Shown piece after piece: positions 43,840 through 52,351 of a stretch of 64,000 bases of DNA. Numbering within the stretch: position 1 is the stretch's first letter; every line of letters starts with the position of its first letter. The position numbers and the translations under genes were made by a program. Location: the NCBI GenBank assembly GCA_017624495.1, contig JAGAMY010000028.1, positions 1-64,000 of the forward strand, written 5' to 3'. A model generated the notes under the pieces. That model saw only the letters and a list, made by a program, of their open reading frames with translations, had not been told where the DNA came from and did no database searches. Origin of the DNA: Lachnospiraceae bacterium. Lineage in GTDB: Bacteria; Bacillota; Clostridia; Lachnospirales; Lachnospiraceae.

Positions 43840-44727
43840 TTAATTTAAAATTTCTTTGCGAAAAGCCGTTGGTGAGCAGCCTTTTAACTGCTTAAATACC
43901 CTTGAAAAATAGTTGGAATCTAAAAATCCCGCTTTTTCCGAAACAGCCTGAATGGAATAGCTGTTGTCACCTAGATAGGGGAGACTTTTTTCAATACGGT
44001 AAGCTAAAATGAAATCAAACAGGGACTGACGCATATAGCGTTTAAACATCCGGCAACATTCGGATTTGCAGAGATGCACATGGTCTGCAATATCCTCTAG
44101 GGTCATCTTGGATGCATAATTTGCTTCTATATAAGAGAGTATGTTGCGGATTCGTTCATAATTTCTCTGGTCTGCGGTGGATAGGGCAATAGAGGAATCC
44201 GTATGGGTATACAAAAGCTTCCAAAAGTGCAGTAAATGCTCTAATACATCAAATTCCCATGCAGTTTGTTGATTTTCATAGGTATCTAAAATTTGCATAA
44301 GCTGCGAAATAGCTTCATGATGCCATTTGCTGCTGCCATCAAAGTGCAGACAGGGCAGGGCATAATTTTGCAAAACAGGTTTAATATAGGAATGGTACAG
44401 GACACTGTTTTCGTATCCATAAAGCAGCTTCGCATCAAAGGTAATAACCGTATATTCACAGTCTGAATGTCCAAACATGCTGCCGGAATGTAGGGTGGCT
44501 GTATTGCCAAAAAGTACATCTCCGGTTTTTAAATGTAAGTGGCAGTTATTGACCTGATAATTCATTTCACCGGAGGTTACAATGGTAATTTCAATTTCCG
44601 GATGCCAGTGCCAGAAAAAAGCACCGGATTCATAGGCAAGAAGCCGTTCCTTGCTGATAAGCAGAGGAAAGGCATGTGTGCCGTGATTTTTTTGCTCCTT
44701 TTGACTTTTATCGGTAAGAATCTGCAT
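43840..44727 (-). CDS. AraC-family regulator with cupin sensor, linked to the exosortase locus
   Basis: The 295-residue protein has an N-terminal cupin (HWHPEIEITIVTSGEMNYQV, HLKTGDVLFGNTATLHSG) and C-terminal AraC helices (MTLEDIADHVHLCKSECCRM, IQAVSEKAGFLDSNYFSRVF, GCSPTAFRKEIL). It lies 10 bases upstream of the PTPS-related membrane gene on the same strand, so the two form one unit. It probably controls its own operon and perhaps the divergent galactokinase gene or the exosortase operon. A perfect inverted repeat at 44761-44790 lies in its upstream region. Confidence 0.88.
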   Translation of the reverse strand: MQILTDKSQKEQKNHGTHAFPLLISKERLLAYESGAFFWHWHPEIEITIVTSGEMNYQVNNCHLHLKTGDVLFGNTATLHSGSMFGHSDCEYTVITFDAKLLYGYENSVLYHSYIKPVLQNYALPCLHFDGSSKWHHEAISQLMQILDTYENQQTAWEFDVLEHLLHFWKLLYTHTDSSIALSTADQRNYERIRNILSYIEANYASKMTLEDIADHVHLCKSECCRMFKRYMRQSLFDFILAYRIEKSLPYLGDNSYSIQAVSEKAGFLDSNYFSRVFKQLKGCSPTAFRKEILN

Positions 44728-44760
44728 AAACTCTCCTTTTTTATAAAGCGCAATATAGGC

Positions 44761-44790
44761 ATGTAACTATTCAGTACATTCTTGTTACAT
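44761..44790. promoter_or_regulatory. Inverted repeat ATGTAAC-N16-GTTACAT between AraC and galactokinase genes
   Basis: Perfect 7-bp arms at 44761-44767 and 44784-44790 lie in the 223-base divergent region. CGCAATATA is also repeated directly at 44749-44757 and 44813-44821. Either element could be the operator of the AraC protein; convincing -35/-10 pairs for galK were not found. Confidence 0.5.
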
Positions 44791-44950
44791 CATATCGTAT
44801 AAAATGAAAAAACGCAATATAATGCTAATCTTTGCATATTTAATTATGGTATGGAAAAAGGGGGAAGTATAGAATATAATCATAATATATGTGTTGTAAC
44901 TGCGGTGAGGACCGACAGTTATAGTGTTTTAAACGAAAGGAGAATATGGT

Positions 44951-46195
44951 ATGTCAACTATGCCGGCAAAAGAAGTATTAGAGCGTGTATATGGAGAAAG
45001 CGTAAAGAGTGGAGAAAGATTTGCACACATTTCTAAATGTTTTGCAGAAACCTTTGGAGATGCAGAAGTAGAATTTTTTACATCACCGGGCAGAACAGAA
45101 ATGGTTGGAAACCACACAGATCACAATGGTGGTAAAATTGTAGCTGCAAGTATCAGTTTAGATACAATCGGTGCAGCAGCGAAAAACGGAACAGGTACGA
45201 TTCGTATTTTAAGTGAAGGTTATGATAAGATTGAAGTAGAAATTGCAAAGGCTTCTTCTGTAGAGAAAAAATCCGGTACAAAAGCGTTAATCGCAGGTAT
45301 GGTAGAAGCGATTGGCAAATTTGGATACAACGTAGAAGGTTTTGATGCATACATGACAACAGAAGTTATTGCTGCAGCAGGTGTAAGCTCTTCTGCATCC
45401 TTTGAAATGATGTTCTGTGCCATTGTAAATGCATTATTTAACGATAACAAAATTGAATTAGGTGATTGTGCAAGAATCGGACAGTATGCAGAGAATAATT
45501 TCTGGATGAAGTCTTCAGGACTTATGGATCAGATGGCTTGTGCAGCAGGCGGAGCTATTTTGTTAGACTTTGCAAATGATATTAAATGCGAAAAAATCGA
45601 TGCATCCTTTGATAAGTTAGGTTATGACATGGTAATTGTCAACACAGGAAAAGGTCATGGCGATTTAAGTGATGAATATTCCGCAGTACCAAGAGAAATG
45701 TTCGATGTGGCAAAAGCCCTTGGTGTAAACAGACTTTGTGAAAGCTCTTTAGAGAAATTCTTAGAAGAACTTCCAAGAATTGAAAAAGAATTGAATAATG
45801 ACCGTGCAATTATGCGTGCATTACATTTCTTCACAGAAAACAAACGTGTGGAAACAGCAGCAGAAGCTCTTGAAAAAGGAGATGGAAAAACTGTTCTTCA
45901 GATGCTTACAGAGTCCGGAAATTCTTCATGGAAATGGTTACAGAACTGTATGTCTAAATCCAACGAAAAAGACCAGAAGGTGGCTCTTACTTTAGCACTT
46001 ACAGAATTATACTTAAAGGATTTAGGCGATGGCTGCTGCCGTGTACATGGTGGTGGATTTGCAGGTGTTATCCTTGCAGTTGTGCCAAAGGCTAAGACAA
46101 ATGATTATGTTGAATATATTGCAAAATATGTTGGTCGTGAAAATGTATATCCAATGCAGATTCGTCAGACCGGTGCAGTAAGCTTAGGTAAATAA
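44951..46195 (+). CDS. galK: Galactokinase
   Basis: The 414-residue GHMP kinase has the galactose-binding signature PGRTEMVGNHTDHNGG (residues 46-61), the ATP loop AAGVSSSASFEM (142-153), the catalytic Asp D193 in SGLMDQMACA and the C-terminal GCCRVHGGGFAGVI glycine motif. It phosphorylates alpha-D-galactose to galactose 1-phosphate in the cytosol. The variant TEMVGNHTDH in place of the classical NLIGEHxDY is one I associate with clostridial members; I could not align it here. No galT or galE is adjacent. It would take galactose released by the GH36 enzyme encoded at 8126. AAAGGAGAATATGGT precedes the start. Confidence 0.9.
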   Translation: MSTMPAKEVLERVYGESVKSGERFAHISKCFAETFGDAEVEFFTSPGRTEMVGNHTDHNGGKIVAASISLDTIGAAAKNGTGTIRILSEGYDKIEVEIAKASSVEKKSGTKALIAGMVEAIGKFGYNVEGFDAYMTTEVIAAAGVSSSASFEMMFCAIVNALFNDNKIELGDCARIGQYAENNFWMKSSGLMDQMACAAGGAILLDFANDIKCEKIDASFDKLGYDMVIVNTGKGHGDLSDEYSAVPREMFDVAKALGVNRLCESSLEKFLEELPRIEKELNNDRAIMRALHFFTENKRVETAAEALEKGDGKTVLQMLTESGNSSWKWLQNCMSKSNEKDQKVALTLALTELYLKDLGDGCCRVHGGGFAGVILAVVPKAKTNDYVEYIAKYVGRENVYPMQIRQTGAVSLGK

Positions 46196-46220
46196 TAACA
46201 AAATATGATACATAGAAAAA

Positions 46221-46252
46221 TGCAGATGGGAAAATCCCATCTGTATTTTTTT
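46221..46252 (+). terminator. Intrinsic terminator after galK
   Basis: GCAGATGGGA pairs with TCCCATCTG(T) around an AAA loop and is followed by ATTTTTTT. A strong Rho-independent terminator. Confidence 0.9.
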
Positions 46253-46264
46253 GGAAAAAAGATA

Positions 46265-46293
46265 TTGACAAGTAAAGTTGTCAATGATATGAT
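46265..46293 (+). promoter_or_regulatory. Consensus promoter TTGACA-17-TATGAT for the CPBP gene
   Basis: A perfect -35 (46265-46270), a 17-base spacer and TATGAT (46288-46293) are seen. The palindrome at 46265-46284 covers the -35 and most of the spacer, so binding there would block RNA polymerase. Confidence 0.75.
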
Positions 46294-46338
46294 GTGTTTG
46301 ACAAGAAAAATTGTCAACTTGTAAATGAAAATTGTCAA
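46265..46338. repeat. Three operator-like palindromes TTGACAA-N6-TTGTCAA
   Basis: Perfect copies lie at 46265-46284 and 46298-46317; an imperfect one (left arm TTGTAAA, 5 of 7) lies at 46319-46338. They cover the promoter, the start-point region and the early leader, an arrangement typical of a repressor-controlled gene. No regulator gene is adjacent. Confidence 0.7.
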
Positions 46339-46387
46339 AATCGCGAAAAGACAACAGAGAAAAAAGAAAGTAAAGGATGAGAGTGAT

Positions 46388-47344
46388 ATGAAGAAACATT
46401 TTTCAAAATTGGGATTTATGTATTTTTTAGGAACAATTCTTGTGTTTGCCGTGCAGATAGGTGGCACGAAGCTGTTAGAGCTTTTAAATCCGGCATGGAG
46501 TGAAAATTATAACATAGTATTTTTAGCGGGTATGCTGCCTATGTACATCATCGCTATGCCGATTATGGCAAAATGTATCGGCACGATTCCGGCAGAAAGC
46601 AGTAAAGAAAAGAAGAAAATGACGATTGGACAGTGGATGATAGCATTTTTCATGTGTTATGCCGGAATGTATATCTGTAACTTTATCGGTATTTTTATTA
46701 CGACAGGAATTGGTATATTAAAACAGGGCAGTGTATCAAATGTTATGGCAGAATTATCCATGTCCTTAAATCCATGGGTAAATTTATTTGTAGTAGTTAT
46801 CTGTGCACCGATAGCAGAAGAACTGTTATTCCGTAAGCTGTTAATTGACCGTACTGTAAAATACGGCGAAGGCGTATCCGTAGTATTATCCGGTTTTATT
46901 TTTGCATTATATCATGGTAACTTAAACCAGTTTGTATATGCATTTTTCATGGGTGCTTTTTGGGGATTTATCTATGTAAAAACCAGAAATATCCGTTATA
47001 CAATCGTTATGCATATGGTAATGAATTTCTTTGGGTCTTTTGTAAGTACCCTGTTATTAAAGGCAAGTGGATATGATAAGCTGATGGCAGGAGAAATGCT
47101 TACAGATTTTACCACATCTGAAATGATGGGAATGGCAGCACTTGGTTTGTATGGTATGTGTCTGATTGCTTTTGTGATTACAGGTATTGTGTTATGGATT
47201 GTAAATCGTAAGAAATTTGTGTTAAATCCGGGACAGGTAGTGATTGAAAAAGGAAATCGTTTTAAGACCATTATTTTGAACTGGGGAATGGGACTGTTCT
47301 GCATTTTCTGGCTGGTACAGATTGTCAGACAGTTATTGGCATAA
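46388..47344 (+). CDS. CPBP-family intramembrane glutamic endopeptidase
   Basis: The 318-residue polytopic protein has about eight helices and all CPBP/Abi motifs: E144-E145-x3-R149 (EELLFR), FALYHGN with the conserved His, and HMVMNF. These Rce1-like proteases cut within membranes; in Firmicutes they act in prenyl-protein-like processing or bacteriocin immunity, and the substrate here is unknown. I start at the ATG at 46388, which has AAAGGATGAGAG upstream. The longer frame from 46325 would begin inside the third operator and add 21 basic residues. Repression through the three palindromes upstream is likely. Confidence 0.85.
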   Translation: MKKHFSKLGFMYFLGTILVFAVQIGGTKLLELLNPAWSENYNIVFLAGMLPMYIIAMPIMAKCIGTIPAESSKEKKKMTIGQWMIAFFMCYAGMYICNFIGIFITTGIGILKQGSVSNVMAELSMSLNPWVNLFVVVICAPIAEELLFRKLLIDRTVKYGEGVSVVLSGFIFALYHGNLNQFVYAFFMGAFWGFIYVKTRNIRYTIVMHMVMNFFGSFVSTLLLKASGYDKLMAGEMLTDFTTSEMMGMAALGLYGMCLIAFVITGIVLWIVNRKKFVLNPGQVVIEKGNRFKTIILNWGMGLFCIFWLVQIVRQLLA

Positions 47345-47350
47345 AAATGA

Positions 47351-47372
47351 GGGATGCGAAAGCATCCCTTTT
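47351..47372. terminator. Bidirectional terminator between convergent genes
   Basis: GGGATGC-GAAA-GCATCCC forms a perfect stem, with TTTT on the right and, read from the other strand, CATTTTTAT on the left. It serves both the CPBP gene and the plsC-like gene. Confidence 0.8.
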
Positions 47373-48108
47373 ACATATTCTGATGTGCAGTCAACATTTG
47401 CCGGATAATATTTTGCGTATAGGTAGCTAAATGTTTTTTGTCTTCTTTAGAAAGCTTGTCCATATAGATTGGTGCTCCATATTCTAAGATTACCGTTCCC
47501 GGCACAACCTTTGGCGTATGCTTTTCGAAAATATCCGCAGAGCCTGTGATTGCCATAGGAATAATTGGACAGCCGCTTTTTTCTGCTAACTTCATGCTGC
47601 CTTCTTTAAAGGGCTGCATGTCTAATTCGTCTTTGCCACGGACTCTTGTTCCTTCCGGATAGATGCACATGGAAATACCATTTTTTATCTGTTCAATACC
47701 GACAAGAATTGTTTTAAGACCTTCTTTAATATTTTCACGGTTCAAAAACAGGCAGTGCAGTCGTTCCATCCAGATAGAAAGAAGCGGGTATCGTGCCATT
47801 TTATCTTTTGCTACATAGCCGGTAGGGCGTGGGCATCTTGTATAGCTGATAACAATATCAAAATAGCTGCGGTGATTGCCTACATAGAGTACCGGACAGT
47901 CTTTCGGGACATTTTCTTCACCAATGACAATCAGTTTAATACCACTGATACGCATAATCAGACGAAATGCCCATTGTACAATGCGAAGCTGCGAAATATC
48001 TGCGACGTAAGGCTTCTTTTTGCTAATCAGCCATTCGATGCATAACACAGGAATACCAAAAAGTAAAAAAAGTCCTAAAAATAAAGCAATAAGAATAAAG
48101 CGAAACAT
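47371..48108 (-). CDS. plsC: 1-acyl-sn-glycerol-3-phosphate acyltransferase (PlsC-like)
   Basis: The 245-residue protein has an N-terminal membrane helix (residues 1-25), the acyltransferase block I NHRSYFD (H79-x4-D84), block II around MERLHCLFLNRENIKEG and block III YPEGTR (152-155). It transfers an acyl chain to lysophosphatidate in phospholipid synthesis at the membrane. The symbol is by family; the specific acyl donor is not evident. The ATG at 48108 follows AGAAAGGATTAAAT, better placed than the upstream in-frame ATG. It is convergent with the CPBP gene and shares a terminator with it. Confidence 0.88.
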   Translation of the reverse strand: MFRFILIALFLGLFLLFGIPVLCIEWLISKKKPYVADISQLRIVQWAFRLIMRISGIKLIVIGEENVPKDCPVLYVGNHRSYFDIVISYTRCPRPTGYVAKDKMARYPLLSIWMERLHCLFLNRENIKEGLKTILVGIEQIKNGISMCIYPEGTRVRGKDELDMQPFKEGSMKLAEKSGCPIIPMAITGSADIFEKHTPKVVPGTVILEYGAPIYMDKLSKEDKKHLATYTQNIIRQMLTAHQNM

Positions 48109-48217
48109 ATTTAATCCTTTCTGCAAAATTTTTCTACCAAAATATTATACTAATTGCAAATTGGAATTACAACCGGATTTATGGAATAAAATATAAAAAA
48201 ATTAGAAGGAAAAATGG

Positions 48218-48637
48218 ATGAAAATGCACAGGAAAGTTTTTCAGTTGTTTCTTTTGGAGATGTTTATGAGTGTTTTGCTTTGTGGCTGCAATATGGAAAA
48301 GACCGATGAAAAAAAGGTAAAGGATTTGGACTATGTGCTGGTGGAGGAGGAGGATATTCCACAGGAGCTTTTAGCCAAAATTGAAGAAAAAAAGGCGGCA
48401 GATTTTAAACTGGTGTATGAAAGCGATGAAAGTATGTATGTTGTCCGGGGATATGGAGAACAGGAAACAGGAGGATACAGCATACAGATTCTGGATTTTT
48501 ATATGACGGAAAATGCAGTAATATTTTCCACAAATCTGTTAGGTCCTTCCAAGGATGAGACTAAAAACATAGCCCCAAGCTATCCCTATGTGGTTTTGCA
48601 GACAGAAAATCCCGGGAAGAATATCATTTTTAAATAG
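48218..48637 (+). CDS. Small lipoprotein, PrcB-C-like
   Basis: The 139-residue protein has a lipoprotein-type signal (lipobox LLCGC) and a mature domain with the QETGGYSIQILDFYMTENAVIFS and SYPYVVLQT pattern of the PrcB C-terminal domain. That domain is known from a subunit of a treponemal surface protease complex but is widespread in lipoproteins of unknown role. No partner protease is adjacent. The start has AGAAGGAAAAATGG upstream. The family call rests on the GGYSI and YPYVV motifs and is moderate. The veg promoter begins 14 bases after its stop. Confidence 0.7.
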   Translation: MKMHRKVFQLFLLEMFMSVLLCGCNMEKTDEKKVKDLDYVLVEEEDIPQELLAKIEEKKAADFKLVYESDESMYVVRGYGEQETGGYSIQILDFYMTENAVIFSTNLLGPSKDETKNIAPSYPYVVLQTENPGKNIIFK

Positions 48638-48650
48638 TACTAATGTCCTT

Positions 48651-48679
48651 TTGACAACAGTTTAGCACGGTGCTATACT
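48651..48679 (+). promoter_or_regulatory. Strong sigma-A promoter TTGACA-17-TATACT of veg
   Basis: The perfect -35 at 48651-48656, the 17-base spacer and TATACT at 48674-48679 are directly visible. veg has a notably strong promoter in Bacillus subtilis, which agrees. Confidence 0.85.
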
Positions 48680-48744
48680 AAAATGCGGTACTTGTCAGAA
48701 GTGCAGGTATCTAAATTGGTGGTTAAATAAAGGGAGGAATTAAA

Positions 48745-48987
48745 ATGCAGCAGTCAGACATCAGCAAAGTACGGGCATCTGTACATCAGAAGTGTGGAAG
48801 CAAGGTAATGATTCAACTGGATCGCGGACGGAATAAGATTGATGTGCAGGAAGGTATCATTCAGGACGCATATCCAAGTGTATTTACAATTTTGGTAAAT
48901 GATCCAAATGACAGTAATCCTCCACAGTTATTATCCTTTAGTTATACGGATATTATTACAAGAGATATACGAATGAAGCTTTGTTAA
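48745..48987 (+). CDS. veg: Veg family protein
   Basis: The 80-residue cytosolic protein matches the Veg family along its length: SDISKVRASVHQKCGSKVMI, LDRGRNKIDVQEGIIQDAYP, SVFTILV and a late SFSYTDIITRDI. Veg is a small conserved Firmicute protein linked to biofilm gene regulation in Bacillus subtilis; its molecular role is unclear. It has a strong promoter and the Shine-Dalgarno AAAGGGAGGAATTAAA. A long hairpin follows that also holds the ribosome site of the next gene. Confidence 0.93.
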   Translation: MQQSDISKVRASVHQKCGSKVMIQLDRGRNKIDVQEGIIQDAYPSVFTILVNDPNDSNPPQLLSFSYTDIITRDIRMKLC

Positions 48988-48998
48988 TAAATGGCATA

Positions 48999-49048
48999 AA
49001 AGCCCTTGGTTCTGAATAGGATAGTACAAATTCAGAACGGAGGGCTTT
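48999..49048 (+). terminator. Long hairpin after veg enclosing the next gene's ribosome site
   Basis: A 19-base stem with two mismatches (48999-49017 against 49030-49048, AAAGCCCT...GTTCTGAAT) is followed by TTTTATTG. The Shine-Dalgarno GGAGGG of the 49053 gene is at 49039-49044 in the right arm. It can therefore act both as a terminator and as a translation block for read-through RNA. Confidence 0.7.
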
Positions 49049-49052
49049 TATT

Positions 49053-50612
49053 GTGGAATTAGAAAAAAGAATTATACATAAAAATGAAAATGCAGGTAAG
49101 GCATTCAGCCAGATTACGCTGGATGATGATTATAATTTGCCGGATTATAAGCCGGATTTGACAAAGGTAATCAGAGAGAGGGGAAAACTGCATTTTGATG
49201 AAATCCGTATAAACAGCGGACATATTTTAATGAAGGGAGTTTTACGTTTTCAGATTCTCTACCGGACAGATTTAGATGGAAAGAAAATCAATTATCTAAA
49301 GGGCGAGATTCCTTTTCAGGAAAATTTAAGCATAGATGGGATAGAGGAAACGGATGCGGTAAAGGTAGATGGGCGTATAGAGGATATTTCTGTCAGTGTG
49401 ATTAATTCACGAAAATTAAGTATTCGTTCTCTGGTAGAGTTTCATGGGGTGGCAGACCGTGGAAGCGAAGAGGAAATACTCACCGGTATCAAAGAAGAAA
49501 ACACCTGTGAAACGGAGAGGGAAAATCTCGATATCTTAGAACTTGTGATGGACAAAAAGGATACTTTGCGTATTCGACAGGAATTGCCTTTGTCATCTAA
49601 CAAGCCGAATATAGAAGAAATTCTTTGGAACAGTGTAGAGCCGCGAGGTGTAGATTGTTATTTGGAGGAGGGCAAAATTGAAGTTGCCGGAGAGGCACTG
49701 GTGCAGGTACTCTATGCATCTGTTGAGGATGGAGAGCATTTACAATGGTTTGAAACAACAGTCCCCATAAAAGGCAGTATAGAATGTAGCAGCTGCACCA
49801 AAGAACAGATTTGCAGGATAAAGACAGAACTTTCGCAGGTAAATATAGAAATTACCGGGGATGAGGATGGAGAAGCAAGAGTTCTGCTGTTGGAGCTGGT
49901 GATGAATCTGGAAATTTCACTCTGGCAGGAAGTACAGATAGAGATGCTTTCGGATATGTATGCATTGGACCGCCAGATTCAGCCGGAATTTAAAAAGACC
50001 TGCTTTGAAAAATTAATGGTTAAAAATGAAGCAAAATGCAGAGTTTTTGAGCGGGCAGAATTAGAAGAGGAACAGGAAGATATTTTACAGGTCTGCATGA
50101 ATGAAACGCAGTTAAATATTGAGCAAATGACAAGAACTGAGGATGGTATTTTGGCAGAGGGAATACTGACGGTAGAGATTTTGTATATAACTGCGGATGA
50201 TACCATGCCATTAAGCGCAAAAAAAGTGTATATACCGTTTCATCAGATGCTTGAAATGCCTGCGACAGGAGAAAATGTTAATATTTGTATGGATGGTAGT
50301 ATAGACCAGTTAACAACGCTGTTAGCAGATAATCGCAGTATTGATGTTAAAGCAGTGATTACATTAAGACTGTTAGCATTAGAACAGATGGAAAAACAAC
50401 TGATTACACAGATTCATGAAGAAGAACTGGATGTAAAAGCCTTACAGCAACGACCGGGACTGGTCGGTTATATTGTCAGAGAGGGTGACAGACTTTTTGG
50501 AATCGCCAGAGAGCATCATACGACGGTAGAAAATATTATAGAAATGAACGGACTTTCAAGTCAGCAAATCCGTCCGGGGGAAAAACTTTTGATTGTTAAA
50601 ACGGTAATGTGA
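49053..50612 (+). CDS. SPOCS-domain (DUF3794) and LysM protein, sporulation type
   Basis: The 519-residue protein contains SPOCS/DUF3794 repeats (LPDYKPDLTKVIRERGKLHF, GHILMKGVLRFQILYRT, and again near residues 175-310 and 345-450) and a C-terminal LysM domain (YIVREGDRLFGIAREHHTTV to EKLLIVKTV). LysM binds peptidoglycan or spore cortex, and SPOCS domains occur in clostridial spore-coat or spore-associated proteins, so a spore surface role is inferred. GTG at 49053 follows GGAGGGCTTTTATT, which lies in the hairpin. There is no signal peptide, consistent with mother-cell coat assembly. Confidence 0.85.
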   Translation: MELEKRIIHKNENAGKAFSQITLDDDYNLPDYKPDLTKVIRERGKLHFDEIRINSGHILMKGVLRFQILYRTDLDGKKINYLKGEIPFQENLSIDGIEETDAVKVDGRIEDISVSVINSRKLSIRSLVEFHGVADRGSEEEILTGIKEENTCETERENLDILELVMDKKDTLRIRQELPLSSNKPNIEEILWNSVEPRGVDCYLEEGKIEVAGEALVQVLYASVEDGEHLQWFETTVPIKGSIECSSCTKEQICRIKTELSQVNIEITGDEDGEARVLLLELVMNLEISLWQEVQIEMLSDMYALDRQIQPEFKKTCFEKLMVKNEAKCRVFERAELEEEQEDILQVCMNETQLNIEQMTRTEDGILAEGILTVEILYITADDTMPLSAKKVYIPFHQMLEMPATGENVNICMDGSIDQLTTLLADNRSIDVKAVITLRLLALEQMEKQLITQIHEEELDVKALQQRPGLVGYIVREGDRLFGIAREHHTTVENIIEMNGLSSQQIRPGEKLLIVKTVM

Positions 50613-50721
50613 AAAATGTCAGAAAAATACATTTTTTCCACGAAAATGCATGGAAATATAAAAAAACAAGTGTTATAATAAAAAATAGGGGAATTCACAA
50701 ATGAAAAGGGAGGAAAATTCT

Positions 50722-52203
50722 ATGACAAAAGTACAGTACAGACGTGCAAGTGGAATAGTGTATCCTGTGTTGATGATTATTATGGGATATATTTTACTTT
50801 TATTTATGGCACATATGATGAAAGATGGAGCAGATGTGACATGGAGGACGTATATACAGATTGTTGGTACAGTTGCCGGACTGATTGGTACAACTGTATT
50901 TTTTCTGACAAAGCGTGAAGAAAAAGCCGGGGCAGTCGGTATGTTAGCGGCAGCTTCATTGGTATATATGATAGTTCGCCTTTTTGGTACAACAGAAGAT
51001 AGTTGTGGATATGGTTTTCCGATTTTATTTGTATCCATGGCATATCTGAATAGTCGGATAATTGTAGCAGGAAATATCGTAATTTTATCATCAAATCTGC
51101 TTCGTCTGATTATGAATGCGGATAAGATTATGCAGGATGGCGGTTCTACCATGGTGGTGAATTTGCTGATTTGTATTCTTGTGGCATGTGCCTCTATTCG
51201 TGTGATTACGATTTTAAAGAAATTTAATGAAGAAAATATAGAAGAGATTCAGCGGACAGCAGAGATTCAGCAGGAATGTCATACAGCAGGAAGCATGGTG
51301 GCAGACAATATTATTAAGCATTTTCATGATGCAATGCAGATGATGGATACGTTGACAGAGAGTATCAATACCAGCAGTTTTTCTATGAGTAATATTGCAG
51401 ATAGTACAGAAAGTACTGCAGAAGCGATTCAACATCAGGCGGTTATGTGCCAGAATATCAACGAACATGCAGACCGTGGCGGTGACATGACAGGTACGAT
51501 GATTGATGCCTCCGGTAAAGTAGAAGATTCTGTAAGTGAAGGTGTATTGCTTGTCAATGATTTGAAGCAGCAGGCAGATAACGTGGCAGCGGCAAGTACC
51601 ACTGTAGAAGACGTTATTGAAGCACTGACAAATAAGGTACATGAAGTAGAGAACTTTGTGGGTACAATTCTTAGTATTTCCAGTCAGACGAATCTTTTGG
51701 CATTAAATGCTTCCATTGAAGCAGCCAGAGCCGGTGAAGCCGGAAGAGGATTTGCTGTAGTGGCAGAGGAGATTCGTAAATTATCCGAAGACACGCAGGA
51801 AGCATCCAATCATATTACCCGCATTATTCAGGAATTAAATGCAGATACCACAAGAGCAAATGAGAGTATTTTAGAATCTGTGGAGTCTGTACATAAACAG
51901 AATGAATTAATTGAGAATACTAAGGGTAAATTCGATGATGTAGAGCAGAAGGTTGGCGAATTGATGCAGAGCATTAATGATATGAGTATCATTATGCAGG
52001 AAATCGTAGAAGCTTCCGGTGTAATTGCAGATAATATTTCTCATTTGTCGGCTACAAGTGAAGAAGTAGCTTCTTCCTCATCAGAAGGACTTGAACAGTC
52101 AAAGATTACCGTCAGTGAAGTAGAGAAATGCCGGGCAGTTTTTGAATCCATTTATATTCTTGCAGAGGATTTGCAGAAAACATTGGATGAGGCAAATGAA
52201 TAG
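50722..52203 (+). CDS. Methyl-accepting chemotaxis protein with multi-helix membrane domain
   Basis: The 493-residue protein has five to six N-terminal membrane helices (residues about 10-170) without an extracellular sensor domain, then a coiled-coil signalling domain. The signalling tip is canonical: [20 protein letters not shown], then [19 protein letters not shown]. The membrane part could itself sense a lipid, energy state or a partner. The ATG at 50722 has GGGAGGAAAATTC upstream, better than the ATG at 50701. The gene has its own region between the SPOCS gene and the hydrolase gene, and no other chemotaxis genes are nearby. Confidence 0.9.
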   Translation: MTKVQYRRASGIVYPVLMIIMGYILLLFMAHMMKDGADVTWRTYIQIVGTVAGLIGTTVFFLTKREEKAGAVGMLAAASLVYMIVRLFGTTEDSCGYGFPILFVSMAYLNSRIIVAGNIVILSSNLLRLIMNADKIMQDGGSTMVVNLLICILVACASIRVITILKKFNEENIEEIQRTAEIQQECHTAGSMVADNIIKHFHDAMQMMDTLTESINTSSFSMSNIADSTESTAEAIQHQAVMCQNINEHADRGGDMTGTMIDASGKVEDSVSEGVLLVNDLKQQADNVAAASTTVEDVIEALTNKVHEVENFVGTILSISSQTNLLALNASIEAARAGEAGRGFAVVAEEIRKLSEDTQEASNHITRIIQELNADTTRANESILESVESVHKQNELIENTKGKFDDVEQKVGELMQSINDMSIIMQEIVEASGVIADNISHLSATSEEVASSSSEGLEQSKITVSEVEKCRAVFESIYILAEDLQKTLDEANE

Positions 52204-52278
52204 TGTGTATGTGATGAAGTCGGATATATTTCCGGCTTCATTTGCGTCTGGAATATTATGTATGCAGGTTTCTTGTGG

Positions 52279-52307
52279 TTGCGTAACTATTGTGAAAATG
52301 CTATAAT
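52279..52307 (+). promoter_or_regulatory. Probable sigma-A promoter TTGCGT-17-TATAAT
   Basis: TTGCGT at 52279-52284, a 17-base spacer and TATAAT at 52302-52307 stand 45 bases before the hydrolase start. Confidence 0.6.
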
Positions 52308-52351
52308 GCAAAATGGAAAAAAGGGTTTGTATTAAGGAAAGGGTGGTTGAT

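Noticed and set aside
46325..46387. Upstream ATG for the CPBP protease
   Set aside because: It lies inside the third palindrome close to the predicted transcript start and lacks a ribosome site; the 46388 ATG fits the first membrane helix.
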